Shown in pieces: positions 34,578 to 43,508 of a DNA stretch of 64,000 nt (its first letter is position 1; each line of letters opens with the position of its first letter). The notes beneath the pieces are model-generated. The model did not search any database, had not been told where the DNA came from, and saw only the letters and a program-made list of their open reading frames with translations. Source of the DNA: Microbacterium trichothecenolyticum (lineage in GTDB: Bacteria; Actinomycetota; Actinomycetes; Actinomycetales; Microbacteriaceae). The position numbers were made by a program, and so were the translations under genes. The stretch spans positions 868,001 through 932,000 of the forward strand of contig NZ_JAUTBF010000001.1 in assembly GCF_030818955.1 (NCBI RefSeq), given 5' to 3'.

Positions 34578-34583
34578 TAGGCT
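34578..34583 (+). promoter_or_regulatory. -10 box of a leaderless polA transcript
   Basis: TAGGCT ends six bases before the polA GTG at 34590. Confidence 0.55.
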
Positions 34584-34589
34584 GGAGGG

Positions 34590-37229
34590 GTGACGGATGC
34601 CGAAAAGCCTACTCTCCTCGTCGTCGACGGCCACTCGTTGGCCTACCGGGCGTTCTACGCCCTGCCGGTCGACAACTTCTCGACGAAAGACGGCCAGCAC
34701 ACCAACGGCATCTACGGCTTCCTGTCGATGTTCGTCAACCTCGTCAAAGCCGAGAAGCCGACCCACCTGGCGGTCGCCTTCGACACGTCACGGCAGTCGT
34801 TCCGTACGCGCGAGTACGCCGAGTACAAGGCGAACCGCAGCGAGTCGCCCGCCGAGTTCAAGGGCCAGATCCCGTTGCTGCAGGACTGCCTGCGCGCCAT
34901 GGGCGTGCCGGTGCTGACGAAAGAAGACTTCGAGGCCGACGACATCCTCGCCACCCTCGCGACGCAGGGTGAGGCGCAGGGCTTCGAGGTGCTGGTGTGT
35001 TCGGGCGACCGCGACACCATCCAGCTCGTCACCGACGACGTCACGCTGCTGTACCCGAACGTGCAGGGAGTGTCGCAGCTGAAGCGCTACGACACCGACG
35101 CGGTGATCGAGAAGTACGGTCTCCCCCCCGCGCAGTACCCCGACATCGCGGCCCTGGTCGGCGAGACCAGCGACAACCTGCCCGGTGTGCCCAAAGTCGG
35201 CGAGAAGACCGCAGTGAAGTGGCTGACGCAGTGGGGCTCGCTCGACGCCCTGCTCGACAATGCCGACAAGATCACCGGCGTCGTCGGTAACAACCTGCGC
35301 GAGCACCTCGACGGCGTCAAGCGCAACCGCTCGCTCAACCGCCTGCTGCGCGACGTCGAGCTCGACGTCGGTCCCGCCGACCTGGCGGTGCGTCCCCTCG
35401 ACGGGCAGGCCGTACGCGATATCTTCGCGCGCCTCGAGTTCCGCACGCTCCTGCCGCGAGTGTTCGACGCACTCGGTGGCGAGGGCGGCGACGCCGCCGA
35501 AGAGACGACACCGACCGCGACCGCTCCCACTCCGACCACTCTCGACGGCCCGGCGCTGGCGACGTGGGCCGACGCAGCCGACGGTGCGGTCGGCGTGAGC
35601 ATCGCGCTGCTGGGCGGAGATCCCGTGCGGGTCGGCCTCGCCACCGCCGACAGCGCCGCCGAGGCCGACTGGACGCCCGCGGTGCGCGAGGCCCTGGCCG
35701 CCTGGCTGGCCTCCGACGCCCCCAAACTGTTCGCCGATGCCAAGCCCCAGGTGAAGGCGCTGGCCCGACAGGGCGTCGCCGTCGCGGGGATCGCGACGGA
35801 CGTCGTGCTCGCCGGTTGGCTCGTACGCCCCAGCTTCCCCGACAAGACGCTCGCCGACCTCGTGCAGCGCTTCCTCGACGAAAAGCTCCCCGAGTCCGAC
35901 CCCACCCAGCTGGTGCCCGAGACCGAAGGCGCGACACCGGGCCAGCTCGCGTGGTTCATCCGTCGCGTGGCCGAGGCGCAGCGCGCCGAGATGCCCGACA
36001 GCGTGGCCCGAGTGCTCGACGAGATCGAGCTGCCGACGCTGACGGCACTGGCCGACATGGAGCTCGCCGGCGTCTCGGTCTCGCACGACAAGCTGTCGAG
36101 CTTCTCGAACGAGCTCGCCGCGCGTGCCGACGCCCTCGCCGCCGATGCGTACGCGGCCATCGGCCACGAGGTGAACCTCGGCTCGCCGAAGCAGCTGCAA
36201 GAGGTGCTGTTCGACGAGCTGCAACTGCCCAAGACACGCAAGACGAAGAGCGGATACACGACGGATGCGGCGGCCCTCGCCGACCTGCAAGAAAGCGCGC
36301 CGCATCCCTTCCTCGACCTGCTGCTCAAGCACCGCGAGGCGACCAAGCTCAAGCAGATCATCGACGCCCTCGACGCCGCCACGGCGCCCGACGGTCGCGT
36401 TCACACCACCTACGTGCAGACCGGCAGCCAGACGGGGCGCCTGTCGAGCACCGATCCCAACCTGCAGAACATCCCGATCCGCACGGAGGAGAGCCGCCGC
36501 ATCCGGGCGGCCTTCGAGGTCGGCGAGGGCTACGAGACTCTGCTGACGGCCGACTACTCGCAGATCGAGATGCGGATCATGGCGCACCTGTCGGGCGATC
36601 CCGGCCTGATCGAGGCGTTCAACTCCGGTGAAGACCTGCACCGCTTCGTCGGCGCGCGCGTGTTCGGCGTCGAGCCGGCCGACGTGACCCCGGCCATGCG
36701 CACGAAGGTCAAGGCCATGTCGTACGGCCTGGTCTACGGCCTGTCGGCCTTCGGGCTGTCGAAGCAGCTGCGCATCGAGCAGTCCGAGGCCAAGAAGCTC
36801 ATGCTCGAATACTTCGCCCGCTTCGGCGCCGTGCGCGACTACCTGCGCGGCTCTGTCGAGCAGGCCCGGCAAGACGGCTACACCGAGACCATCTTCGGCC
36901 GGCGTCGGCCGTTCCCCGACCTCACGAGCATGAATCGCGTGCTGCGCGAGAATGCCGAGCGGGCGGCGCTGAACGCTCCCATCCAGGGCAGCGCCGCCGA
37001 CATCATGAAGGTCGCGCTCTTCCGCGTCCGCGACGAGCTGACATCCGCTGGTCTGCGTTCGCGAGTGCTGCTGCAGATCCACGACGAGCTCGTCGTCGAG
37101 GTCGCCGCGGGGGAGTGGGATGCGGTGGAGCGGATCGTTCGCGCGCGCATGGCCGACGCCGCCGAACTGTCGGTGCCGCTCGACGTACAGATCGGTCGTG
37201 GCGGCGACTGGGACGAAGCGGGGCACTGA
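34590..37229 (+). CDS. polA: DNA polymerase I
   Basis: An 879-residue polymerase for Okazaki fragment maturation and repair. Residues 1 to about 290 are the 5'-nuclease (PIN-like plus helix-hairpin-helix) with VDGHSLAYRAFY and SGDRD; the middle 310-480 is an exonuclease-like fold; about 500-879 is the family A polymerase with motif A DYSQIEMRIMAHLSGD near 652, motif B around KAMSYGLVYGLSAFGLS near 710 and motif C LLQIHDELVVEV near 830. The DxE of a working 3'-5' exonuclease is missing (VGVSIALLGGDP instead), as in other actinobacterial PolA. The GTG start is leaderless. Confidence 0.96.
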   Translation: MTDAEKPTLLVVDGHSLAYRAFYALPVDNFSTKDGQHTNGIYGFLSMFVNLVKAEKPTHLAVAFDTSRQSFRTREYAEYKANRSESPAEFKGQIPLLQDCLRAMGVPVLTKEDFEADDILATLATQGEAQGFEVLVCSGDRDTIQLVTDDVTLLYPNVQGVSQLKRYDTDAVIEKYGLPPAQYPDIAALVGETSDNLPGVPKVGEKTAVKWLTQWGSLDALLDNADKITGVVGNNLREHLDGVKRNRSLNRLLRDVELDVGPADLAVRPLDGQAVRDIFARLEFRTLLPRVFDALGGEGGDAAEETTPTATAPTPTTLDGPALATWADAADGAVGVSIALLGGDPVRVGLATADSAAEADWTPAVREALAAWLASDAPKLFADAKPQVKALARQGVAVAGIATDVVLAGWLVRPSFPDKTLADLVQRFLDEKLPESDPTQLVPETEGATPGQLAWFIRRVAEAQRAEMPDSVARVLDEIELPTLTALADMELAGVSVSHDKLSSFSNELAARADALAADAYAAIGHEVNLGSPKQLQEVLFDELQLPKTRKTKSGYTTDAAALADLQESAPHPFLDLLLKHREATKLKQIIDALDAATAPDGRVHTTYVQTGSQTGRLSSTDPNLQNIPIRTEESRRIRAAFEVGEGYETLLTADYSQIEMRIMAHLSGDPGLIEAFNSGEDLHRFVGARVFGVEPADVTPAMRTKVKAMSYGLVYGLSAFGLSKQLRIEQSEAKKLMLEYFARFGAVRDYLRGSVEQARQDGYTETIFGRRRPFPDLTSMNRVLRENAERAALNAPIQGSAADIMKVALFRVRDELTSAGLRSRVLLQIHDELVVEVAAGEWDAVERIVRARMADAAELSVPLDVQIGRGGDWDEAGH

Positions 37230-37267
37230 CCGGCCGCGGCGAAGATGCGACGCCGCTTCGGCTTCCC

Positions 37268-37273
37268 TAGGCT
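37268..37273 (+). promoter_or_regulatory. -10 box of a leaderless DUF885 gene
   Basis: TAGGCT ends six bases before the ATG at 37280, identical in sequence and spacing to the polA and GDSL-hydrolase promoters. Confidence 0.55.
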
Positions 37274-37279
37274 CGAAGG

Positions 37280-38956
37280 ATGACTGACGTACAACGCACC
37301 CCCACGCCGATCGACACGATCGCCGACGCGTGGGTCGACACCCTCGCCGAGCGCATCCCGACGCTGGCGACCTACATCGGACGCGACGAGTACAACGCAA
37401 GCTTCGGCGACTACAGCCCCGACGGTGCCGAGGCCCTCGTGGGCGATGCCCGCGCGACGAAGGCCGCCCTCGAGGCCGCCGAGCCCGTCGACGCGATCGA
37501 CACGGTCACGAAGATGGACCTGGTGCGCGAGCTCGATCTCATGATCGAAAAGCACGAGGCGAAGACGCACCTGCGGGATCTGAACGTCATCGCTTCTCCC
37601 GCGCAGGACATCCGCGCGACCTTCGACCTCATGCCGACGGCCACCGTCGATGACTGGGCCACGATCTCGACGCGGATGAAGGCTCTGCCCGCCGCGGTCG
37701 AGGGGTACGTGCAGACCCTGCGTCGCGGCATCGCCGAGGGCGTCGTCCCCGCTCGTCGACAGGTGCGCGAGGTCCTGGCGCAAATCGGTCGCTACACCGC
37801 TGACACGGGCTTCTTCGCCGAGTTCGTCGCGACCGCCGCCCCCGCCGAGGGACAGCTGCCCGCCTCGCTCGCTCGCGAACTCGACCACAACGCCGGCGCC
37901 GCGCGCGTGGCGTACGACGCGCTCGGGTCGTTCCTCGCGTCCGAGCTCGCCCCCGTCGCGGGCGAGACCGACGGCGTCGGACGTGAGCTGTACGCCCTGC
38001 ACTCGCGCCACTTCCTCGGTGCCGAGATCGACCTCGACGAGACGTACGAGTGGGGCGTCGAGGAACTCGCGCGCATGGTCGCCGAGCAGGAGGCGATCGC
38101 GAACGAGATCCTGCCCGGCGCCACCGTGGAAGAGGCCGTCGCGTTCCTCGAGAAGGACGAGTCGCGCAAACTCCGCGGCACGAAGGCCCTGCAGGAGTGG
38201 ATGCAGCGCACGAGCGACAAGGCCGTCGAGGAGCTCGGGCGGACGCACTTCGACATCGCCGAGCCCATCCGCAAGCTCGAGTGCATGATCGCTCCCACCA
38301 ATGAGGGCGGCATCTACTACACCGGCCCCACCGACGACTTCTCTCGGCCCGGTCGCATGTGGTGGTCGGTGCCCGAGGGCGTCGACACCTTCGACACGTG
38401 GCGCGAGCTGACCACGGTCTATCACGAGGGGGTTCCGGGCCACCATCTGCAGATCGCGCAGGCCGTCTACAACCGCGCCGAGCTCAACTCGTGGCGGCGC
38501 CTGCTGGCGGGCACGAGCGGACACGCCGAGGGGTGGGCCCTGTACGCCGAGCGCCTCATGGAGCAGCTCGGCTACCTCGACGATCCCGCCGACCGCCTGG
38601 GCATGCTCGATGGCCAGCGGATGCGGGCTGCGCGCGTGGTGCTCGACATCGGCGTGCACCTGGGCAAGCCGCGCCTGGACGGCACCGGCGTCTGGGATCA
38701 CGACTACGCGCTGGCCTTCATGCTCAAGAACGTCAACATGAGCGAGGAGTTCGTGCGTTTCGAGGTCAACCGCTATCTCGGCTGGCCCGGCCAGGCGCCG
38801 TCGTACAAGGTGGGTCAGCGCATCTGGGAGCAGGTGCGCGACGACGAGCAGGAGCGCCGCGGCGCGGCTTTCTCGATGAAGCAGTTCCACACGCGCGCCC
38901 TCGAGATCGGCGGCGTCGGTCTCGACACGCTGCGTGCTGCTCTGGCATCCGTGTGA
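37280..38956 (+). CDS. DUF885 family putative metallopeptidase
   Basis: A 558-residue cytoplasmic protein of the DUF885 family. The metal-binding-like motif YHEGVPGHHLQ is at about residues 381-391, with H382, E383, H387 and H388 in a gluzincin-like order, followed by GTSGHAEGWALYAERLM near 413-429. These features suggest a zinc carboxypeptidase-type enzyme, but no substrate is known for close relatives. No signal peptide. A TAGGCT box six bases upstream gives a leaderless mRNA. A single gene, 50 bases after polA. Confidence 0.85.
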   Translation: MTDVQRTPTPIDTIADAWVDTLAERIPTLATYIGRDEYNASFGDYSPDGAEALVGDARATKAALEAAEPVDAIDTVTKMDLVRELDLMIEKHEAKTHLRDLNVIASPAQDIRATFDLMPTATVDDWATISTRMKALPAAVEGYVQTLRRGIAEGVVPARRQVREVLAQIGRYTADTGFFAEFVATAAPAEGQLPASLARELDHNAGAARVAYDALGSFLASELAPVAGETDGVGRELYALHSRHFLGAEIDLDETYEWGVEELARMVAEQEAIANEILPGATVEEAVAFLEKDESRKLRGTKALQEWMQRTSDKAVEELGRTHFDIAEPIRKLECMIAPTNEGGIYYTGPTDDFSRPGRMWWSVPEGVDTFDTWRELTTVYHEGVPGHHLQIAQAVYNRAELNSWRRLLAGTSGHAEGWALYAERLMEQLGYLDDPADRLGMLDGQRMRAARVVLDIGVHLGKPRLDGTGVWDHDYALAFMLKNVNMSEEFVRFEVNRYLGWPGQAPSYKVGQRIWEQVRDDEQERRGAAFSMKQFHTRALEIGGVGLDTLRAALASV

Positions 38957-39053
38957 ACCTCGAGGGGCGTCGCGAAGTGCGGCGCCCCTCGGCGATGCGG
39001 GGGAATGTTTCGGCCTCGCGTAAAGTTCATTCATCCGAATGCAAGGAGACCTC

Positions 39054-40106
39054 ATGGACGCCACCCCCGTCGAACTGGGTATCGACACCTTCGGAGACAT
39101 CTCTCGCGGCCCCGACGGATCGCTGCTGTCCGACGCACAGACCATCCGCAACGTCGTCGAGCAGGCGACACTCGCCGACCAGGTCGGGCTGTCGTTCTTC
39201 GGCGTGGGGGAGCACCACCGCAAGGACTTCGCCGTCACGAGCCCCGAGATCGTGCTGGCCGCGGCCGCGGCGCGCACGAGAGACATCCATCTCGGCACCG
39301 CTGTCACGGTGCTGTCGTCCGATGACCCGGTGCGTGTCTACGAGCGCTTCGCGACCCTGGATGCCATCTCGAACGGTCGTGCCGAGGTCATCCTCGGGCG
39401 CGGGTCGTTCATCGAGTCCTTCCCCCTGTTCGGTTACGACCTGAGCGACTACGAGCAACTGTTCGAGGAGAAGCTCGAACTGTTCTCGCTCCTTCTCGAC
39501 GAGAAGCCGGTCACGTGGTCGGGACGCACGCGGGCCGGCCTCCGAGATGCCGATGTGTATCCGAAGACCGAGAACGGCCTGACGGCGTGGGTCGGTGTCG
39601 GGGGTTCGCCCGAGTCGGTCGTGCGCGCCGCGCGCTACGGCTACGGCCTCGTGCTCGCCATCATCGGGGGATCGTCGGCCCGCTTCCGGCCGTTCGCCGA
39701 CCTGTACCGCCGGTCGCTGCAGGAGTTCGGCAAGCCCGCGATGCCGATCTCGGTGCACTCACCCGGTCACGTCGCCGAGACCGACCAGCAGGCCTGGGAC
39801 GAGGCCTACGAGGGCGTGGCCGAGCTGAACAACACCATCGGACGCGAGCGCGGATGGCCCGCGTACGACCGCCTGCGGTTCCAGCACGACGTGGGACCGG
39901 AGGGGTCGATGTACGTGGGGTCACCCGAGACGGTCGCGACGAAGATCGCGGCGACCGTCCGGGGCCTCGGCGCCTCGCGCTTCCAGATGAAGTTCGCCAG
40001 CGGCTCGATCTCACACGACCGCCTGATGTCGGGCATCGAGCTCTACGGCACCCGTGTGCTGCCCCTCGTGCGCGAGATGCTCGCCGACGCCCCCGTCGCC
40101 TCGTGA
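39054..40106 (+). CDS. LLM-class flavin-dependent oxidoreductase
   Basis: A 350-residue TIM-barrel protein of the bacterial luciferase-like monooxygenase superfamily, using FMN or F420. Typical pieces: ELGIDTFGD at the N-terminus, GLSFFGVGEHHRKDFAVTSPEIVLAAAAA (about residues 45-73), IHLGTAVTVLSSDDPVRVYERFATLDAIS and GRGSF. The substrate is unknown. I chose the ATG at 39054 because AAGGAG lies seven bases ahead; an in-frame ATG at 39039 would put that site inside the gene. TAAAGT about 35 bases upstream is a fair -10 box. The stop overlaps the transporter GTG by four bases, so the two likely share a pathway. Confidence 0.88.
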   Translation: MDATPVELGIDTFGDISRGPDGSLLSDAQTIRNVVEQATLADQVGLSFFGVGEHHRKDFAVTSPEIVLAAAAARTRDIHLGTAVTVLSSDDPVRVYERFATLDAISNGRAEVILGRGSFIESFPLFGYDLSDYEQLFEEKLELFSLLLDEKPVTWSGRTRAGLRDADVYPKTENGLTAWVGVGGSPESVVRAARYGYGLVLAIIGGSSARFRPFADLYRRSLQEFGKPAMPISVHSPGHVAETDQQAWDEAYEGVAELNNTIGRERGWPAYDRLRFQHDVGPEGSMYVGSPETVATKIAATVRGLGASRFQMKFASGSISHDRLMSGIELYGTRVLPLVREMLADAPVAS

Positions 40107-41437
40107 GCACCCACACCGACACCGTGCGGGTGTCCGAGCGTCTCGATGCTCTGCCGTTCACCCGGCGTCATGCGAAGATCCTCGGCGGGTCGGGGCTCGG
40201 CTGGGCCCTGGATGCCATGGACGTCGGGCTCGTCTCGTTCATCATCGCGGCCCTGAGCGTGCAGTGGCAGCTCGCCCCCGCCGAGGCGTCGTGGATCGCC
40301 TCCGCGGGCTTCGCGGGCATGGCGATCGGAGCGAGCCTGGGCGGACTGCTCGCGGACCGGTTCGGACGACGTCAGGTCTTCGCGCTCACGCTGCTCGTGT
40401 ACGGCCTCGCAACGGGCGCCAGCGCGCTCGTGGGCGGCCTGGCCGCACTGCTCGTGCTGCGCTTCGTGGTGGGTCTCGGACTCGGCGCCGAGCTGCCCGT
40501 CGCCTCCACCTATGTCAGCGAGTTCGCCCCGGCCCGTATCCGCGGCCGTCTCATCGTCTTCCTCGAGGCGTTCTGGGCGATCGGCTGGACCGCCGCCGCT
40601 CTCATCGGCTACCTCGTGGTGCCGTCGTCGGCCGACGGCTGGCGGTGGGCATTCGCCCTCGGGGCGATCCCCGCCGTTTACGCCCTCATCGTTCGATGGA
40701 GCCTGCCGGAATCGCCGCGCTGGCTGGCCGCACGGGGGCGCAACACCGAAGCCGTCGCCATCGTGCGCGATCTCGAGGCCGCCGCAGGTCGCATCTCGCT
40801 CGAGCCCGCGGCGGAGGGGGTCGCGGCATCCGCTCCCGCCCCGCGCGCTCGGGTCGGCGCACTGTGGGCGCCCGCGCTGCGTGCGCGCACCGCGAGCCTG
40901 TGGGTGCTGTGGTTCTGCGTGAACTTCTCGTACTACGGCGCGTTCATCTGGATCCCGACGATCCTCGTCGCGCAGGGCTACGACCTCGTGCGTTCGTTCG
41001 GGTTCACCCTCGTCATCACGCTCGCCCAGCTGCCCGGGTATGCGGTGGCGGCGTGGCTCATCGAGGCGTGGGGACGGCGGGCGACGCTCGCCACCTTCCT
41101 CGCCGGTTCCGCCGTGGCGGCGGTGCTGTTCGGCACGGCCACGGGGGAAGCCGCCGTCATCGCGACGGGCATGATGCTGTCGTTCTTCAACCTCGGTGCC
41201 TGGGGTGCGCTGTACGCCGCGACCCCCGAGACGTACCCGACGTCGCTGCGGGCCACCGGTGCCGGGTGGGCGGCCGGGGTGGGCCGTATCGCGTCGATCC
41301 TCGCGCCGCTGTCGGTTCCGCCGCTGCTGGGCCTGGGCGGTGCGCCGCTGCTCTTCGTCGTGTTCGCGGCGTTCTTCGCCGTCGCCGTGGTCGCCGCGCT
41401 CTTCCTACGTGAGCAGTGCGGCCGCGCGCTCGCCTGA
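40103..41437 (+). CDS. MFS transporter
   Basis: A 444-residue major facilitator with about 12 membrane helices. The MFS loop 2-3 motif is GGLLADRFGRRQVF (about residues 76-89), there is PESPRWLAARGR at the start of the central loop (about 198-209), and the loop 8-9 repeat AWGRRATLAT, all marks of the sugar/metabolite:H+ symporter branch. Substrate not deducible; coupling to the oxidoreductase gene upstream (GTGA overlap) hints at import of that enzyme's substrate. A family B inverted repeat follows the stop after 22 bases. Confidence 0.9.
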   Translation: MSTHTDTVRVSERLDALPFTRRHAKILGGSGLGWALDAMDVGLVSFIIAALSVQWQLAPAEASWIASAGFAGMAIGASLGGLLADRFGRRQVFALTLLVYGLATGASALVGGLAALLVLRFVVGLGLGAELPVASTYVSEFAPARIRGRLIVFLEAFWAIGWTAAALIGYLVVPSSADGWRWAFALGAIPAVYALIVRWSLPESPRWLAARGRNTEAVAIVRDLEAAAGRISLEPAAEGVAASAPAPRARVGALWAPALRARTASLWVLWFCVNFSYYGAFIWIPTILVAQGYDLVRSFGFTLVITLAQLPGYAVAAWLIEAWGRRATLATFLAGSAVAAVLFGTATGEAAVIATGMMLSFFNLGAWGALYAATPETYPTSLRATGAGWAAGVGRIASILAPLSVPPLLGLGGAPLLFVVFAAFFAVAVVAALFLREQCGRALA

Positions 41438-41459
41438 CGCCCCGCGCCCGCCCCACCCG

Positions 41460-41519
41460 TTGAGCGTCCAGGAAACGCCGTAACCATGGCGCGTATAGCG
41501 GCGTGTCTTGGACGCTCGA
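41460..41519. repeat. Intergenic inverted repeat family B, copy 2
   Basis: Left arm 41460-41482 and right arm 41496-41519 are imperfectly complementary and match the copy at 17406-17465; the right arm keeps GGCGTGTCTTGGAC exactly, while the left arm has drifted (TCCAGGAAACGCCG). It lies after the MFS gene and before the promoter of the next gene, the same setting as copy 1. Confidence 0.8.
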
Positions 41520-41537
41520 GGCCACCCGGCGCGCGCG

Positions 41538-41543
41538 TAGGCT
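41538..41543 (+). promoter_or_regulatory. -10 box of a leaderless GDSL-hydrolase gene
   Basis: TAGGCT ends six bases before the ATG at 41550. Confidence 0.55.
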
Positions 41544-41549
41544 CGGGGG

Positions 41550-42314
41550 ATGGCATCCGTGCGCTACGTCGCGATCGGCGACTCGTTCACCGAAGGGGTC
41601 GGCGACGAACTACCCGACGGCACCGTGCGGGGGTGGGCGGACCTCGCCGCGCAGGGATGGGCGGATGCCGCGGGGGAGCCGATCCAGTACGCCAACCTCG
41701 CGATCCGCGGCAAGCTCATCCGACCGATCGTCGAGCAGCAGCTCGAGCCGGCGCTGGCGCTGAAGCCGACGCACCTGTCGTTCAACGGCGGCGGCAACGA
41801 CATGCTGCGCCCGCGCGCCGACCTCGAGGGCATCGTCGGCCTGTTCGAGCACGTCCTGAGCCGGTGCGACGAGGAGGGCGTGCGGCTCATCGTGCTGTCC
41901 GGGGCGAACCCGTCGGCCGGTCTGCCGCTCGGCCGGGTGCTGCAGACGCGGGGCGACCGCCTGTCGTCCGCCGTCGAGAAGCGCCTGTCCGCGCGCGACG
42001 ACGTCATCACCGCGTACAACTGGTTCGACCGGGAGCTGGCCGGCGGCGAGTTCTGGTCGGTCGACCGTCTGCACATGAACCCGCGCGGTCACCACCGCGT
42101 GGCAGCGCGCGTTCTCACCTCCCTCGGGCTGCAGGCCCCGGGGGAGTGGTGGCGTCTGCGCGACATCCCCGAGATCGAGCGGCTGAAGGGCTCGGCGTAC
42201 TACCGGGAGCACGTGGCCCCGTGGGTGCGACGGCGCCTGACGGGCACGTCGTCGGGCGACAACCGGCAGGCGAAGTTCGGCGGCGGATGGGTGCAGCTCT
42301 CGCCGGGAGGGTGA
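41550..42314 (+). CDS. SGNH/GDSL hydrolase
   Basis: A 254-residue cytoplasmic lipase/esterase-like hydrolase. Catalytic blocks are complete: block I GDSFTEG with S12, block III GGGND at residues 80-84, and block V VDRLHMNPRGH with D172 and H175. There is no signal peptide. The C-terminal 60 residues (ERLKGSAYYREHVAPWVRRRL) are basic and outside the usual fold. The natural ester is unknown. Transcription looks leaderless. It converges with the membrane protein gene at 42350, with only 35 bases between the stops and no clear terminator. Confidence 0.9.
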   Translation: MASVRYVAIGDSFTEGVGDELPDGTVRGWADLAAQGWADAAGEPIQYANLAIRGKLIRPIVEQQLEPALALKPTHLSFNGGGNDMLRPRADLEGIVGLFEHVLSRCDEEGVRLIVLSGANPSAGLPLGRVLQTRGDRLSSAVEKRLSARDDVITAYNWFDRELAGGEFWSVDRLHMNPRGHHRVAARVLTSLGLQAPGEWWRLRDIPEIERLKGSAYYREHVAPWVRRRLTGTSSGDNRQAKFGGGWVQLSPGG

Positions 42315-42349
42315 GAACGGCTCCATCGACGCGGACGCGCCTCAGCCCG

Positions 42350-43393
42350 TCACCCCGCGCGGCACTCCGCGCTGAGGGAGAAGTGCAGCAGCCCGTCGAT
42401 CGTGGTGCGATCGCGCGCCGAGAGCCGCACGACCCCGTCGTCCCGCAGGTCCTCCTGCATGGCGCGGTCGTGGAAGAAGCCGGCGGCATCCCACGCCGCG
42501 AGGACCGCCTCGTACGACGCGGCATTGTCGTCGGTGGCGAATGCGAGGTCGACGCCGGTGGTTCCGTCACAGGGGAGATCGCTCGCCGACGGGGCGCGCA
42601 CGGGGGAGCCCGTGGCATCCACCGCCGTTCCCTGCGCGGCCTCCAGGGTCACGGCCGCCATCCGCGCCACCCGCTCACGGGAGTCGCCGACCGGGGCGGG
42701 CGCCGGGCCCTCCTCGGCGTCGACGATCGGGGACGAGGTGGGCGCGGGCTCTGCCAGCGGGTCGATGCCTCCCGCAAGCCCACACCCCGTCTGCGTGGTC
42801 AGGCGCGGCAAGACGAAAGAGGGTTCGGACGCCGTGCTCAGATGCTCTGTGCGGCTTTGGAACGTGTTCCACACACGCAGGGTGTCGCCCTCCGTGACGG
42901 CGAGGTACGACTGCTGAGAGAGGGGCTTGTGCCCGTCGTCGACGCTCGTGCGACCGACCTCCGTCCCGACGACCCCGTCCCGGCGGAGCACCGTGCCGGA
43001 CGCCGCGAACAGGAAGGATCTCTCGCTCACCACGTACCCCGTGTCGCATCCGTCCGCGACGATCGGCGTGACCGACTCGTCCAGAACGAGAAGGCTCAGA
43101 CCGCCGAGAGCGACGGCCGCGACCGCCACGATGCGCAGCGGCGCCAGGAGGAGCCACCACCATCGCCGGGCGGGCACGGCGAACACGATCACAGCGAGTA
43201 GGACGACGGATGCCACGACACAGACGGTGATGATCACGTCGCCCGTCCACGGCCCGACGATGACGATCTGCCTGCCCTCGCTGTTCAGCGATATCGGCCA
43301 CACGACCGCGATGACGGCGAGCATCAGCAGATATGCGACGCTCGCCACGAGCACGGTCCGGCGGCGCCCCCTGCTGACGCTCCCCGGTGGCAT
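42350..43393 (-). CDS. Membrane-anchored protein of unknown function
   Basis: A 347-residue protein I do not recognise. A basic start (SRGRRR) leads to three membrane helices at about residues 11-31, 45-66 and 75-95; the remaining 250 residues are hydrophilic and probably outside the cell. That part holds four cysteines (in DGCDTGY, TGCGLAG, LPCDG and AECRAG) that could form disulphides, and a Pro/Ala/Ser-rich linker PAPTSSPIVDAEEGPAPAP. The ATG at 43393 is preceded by GGGGGAAG. It may be a cell-envelope sensor or a secreted-type domain on a membrane anchor; neither can be shown. Codon use is like its neighbours. Confidence 0.75.
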   Translation of the reverse strand: MPPGSVSRGRRRTVLVASVAYLLMLAVIAVVWPISLNSEGRQIVIVGPWTGDVIITVCVVASVVLLAVIVFAVPARRWWWLLLAPLRIVAVAAVALGGLSLLVLDESVTPIVADGCDTGYVVSERSFLFAASGTVLRRDGVVGTEVGRTSVDDGHKPLSQQSYLAVTEGDTLRVWNTFQSRTEHLSTASEPSFVLPRLTTQTGCGLAGGIDPLAEPAPTSSPIVDAEEGPAPAPVGDSRERVARMAAVTLEAAQGTAVDATGSPVRAPSASDLPCDGTTGVDLAFATDDNAASYEAVLAAWDAAGFFHDRAMQEDLRDDGVVRLSARDRTTIDGLLHFSLSAECRAG

Positions 43394-43508
43394 CCCGGTT
43401 TCTTCCCCCACGCGTCCACCCTGGCAGCGCTTCCTGGGCGATAGCCGGGCCTCGCCCCTCATCGCGCACGCATAGCCTCGACAAAGGTCGGGGGAGAAGA
43501 ATGAGCGC

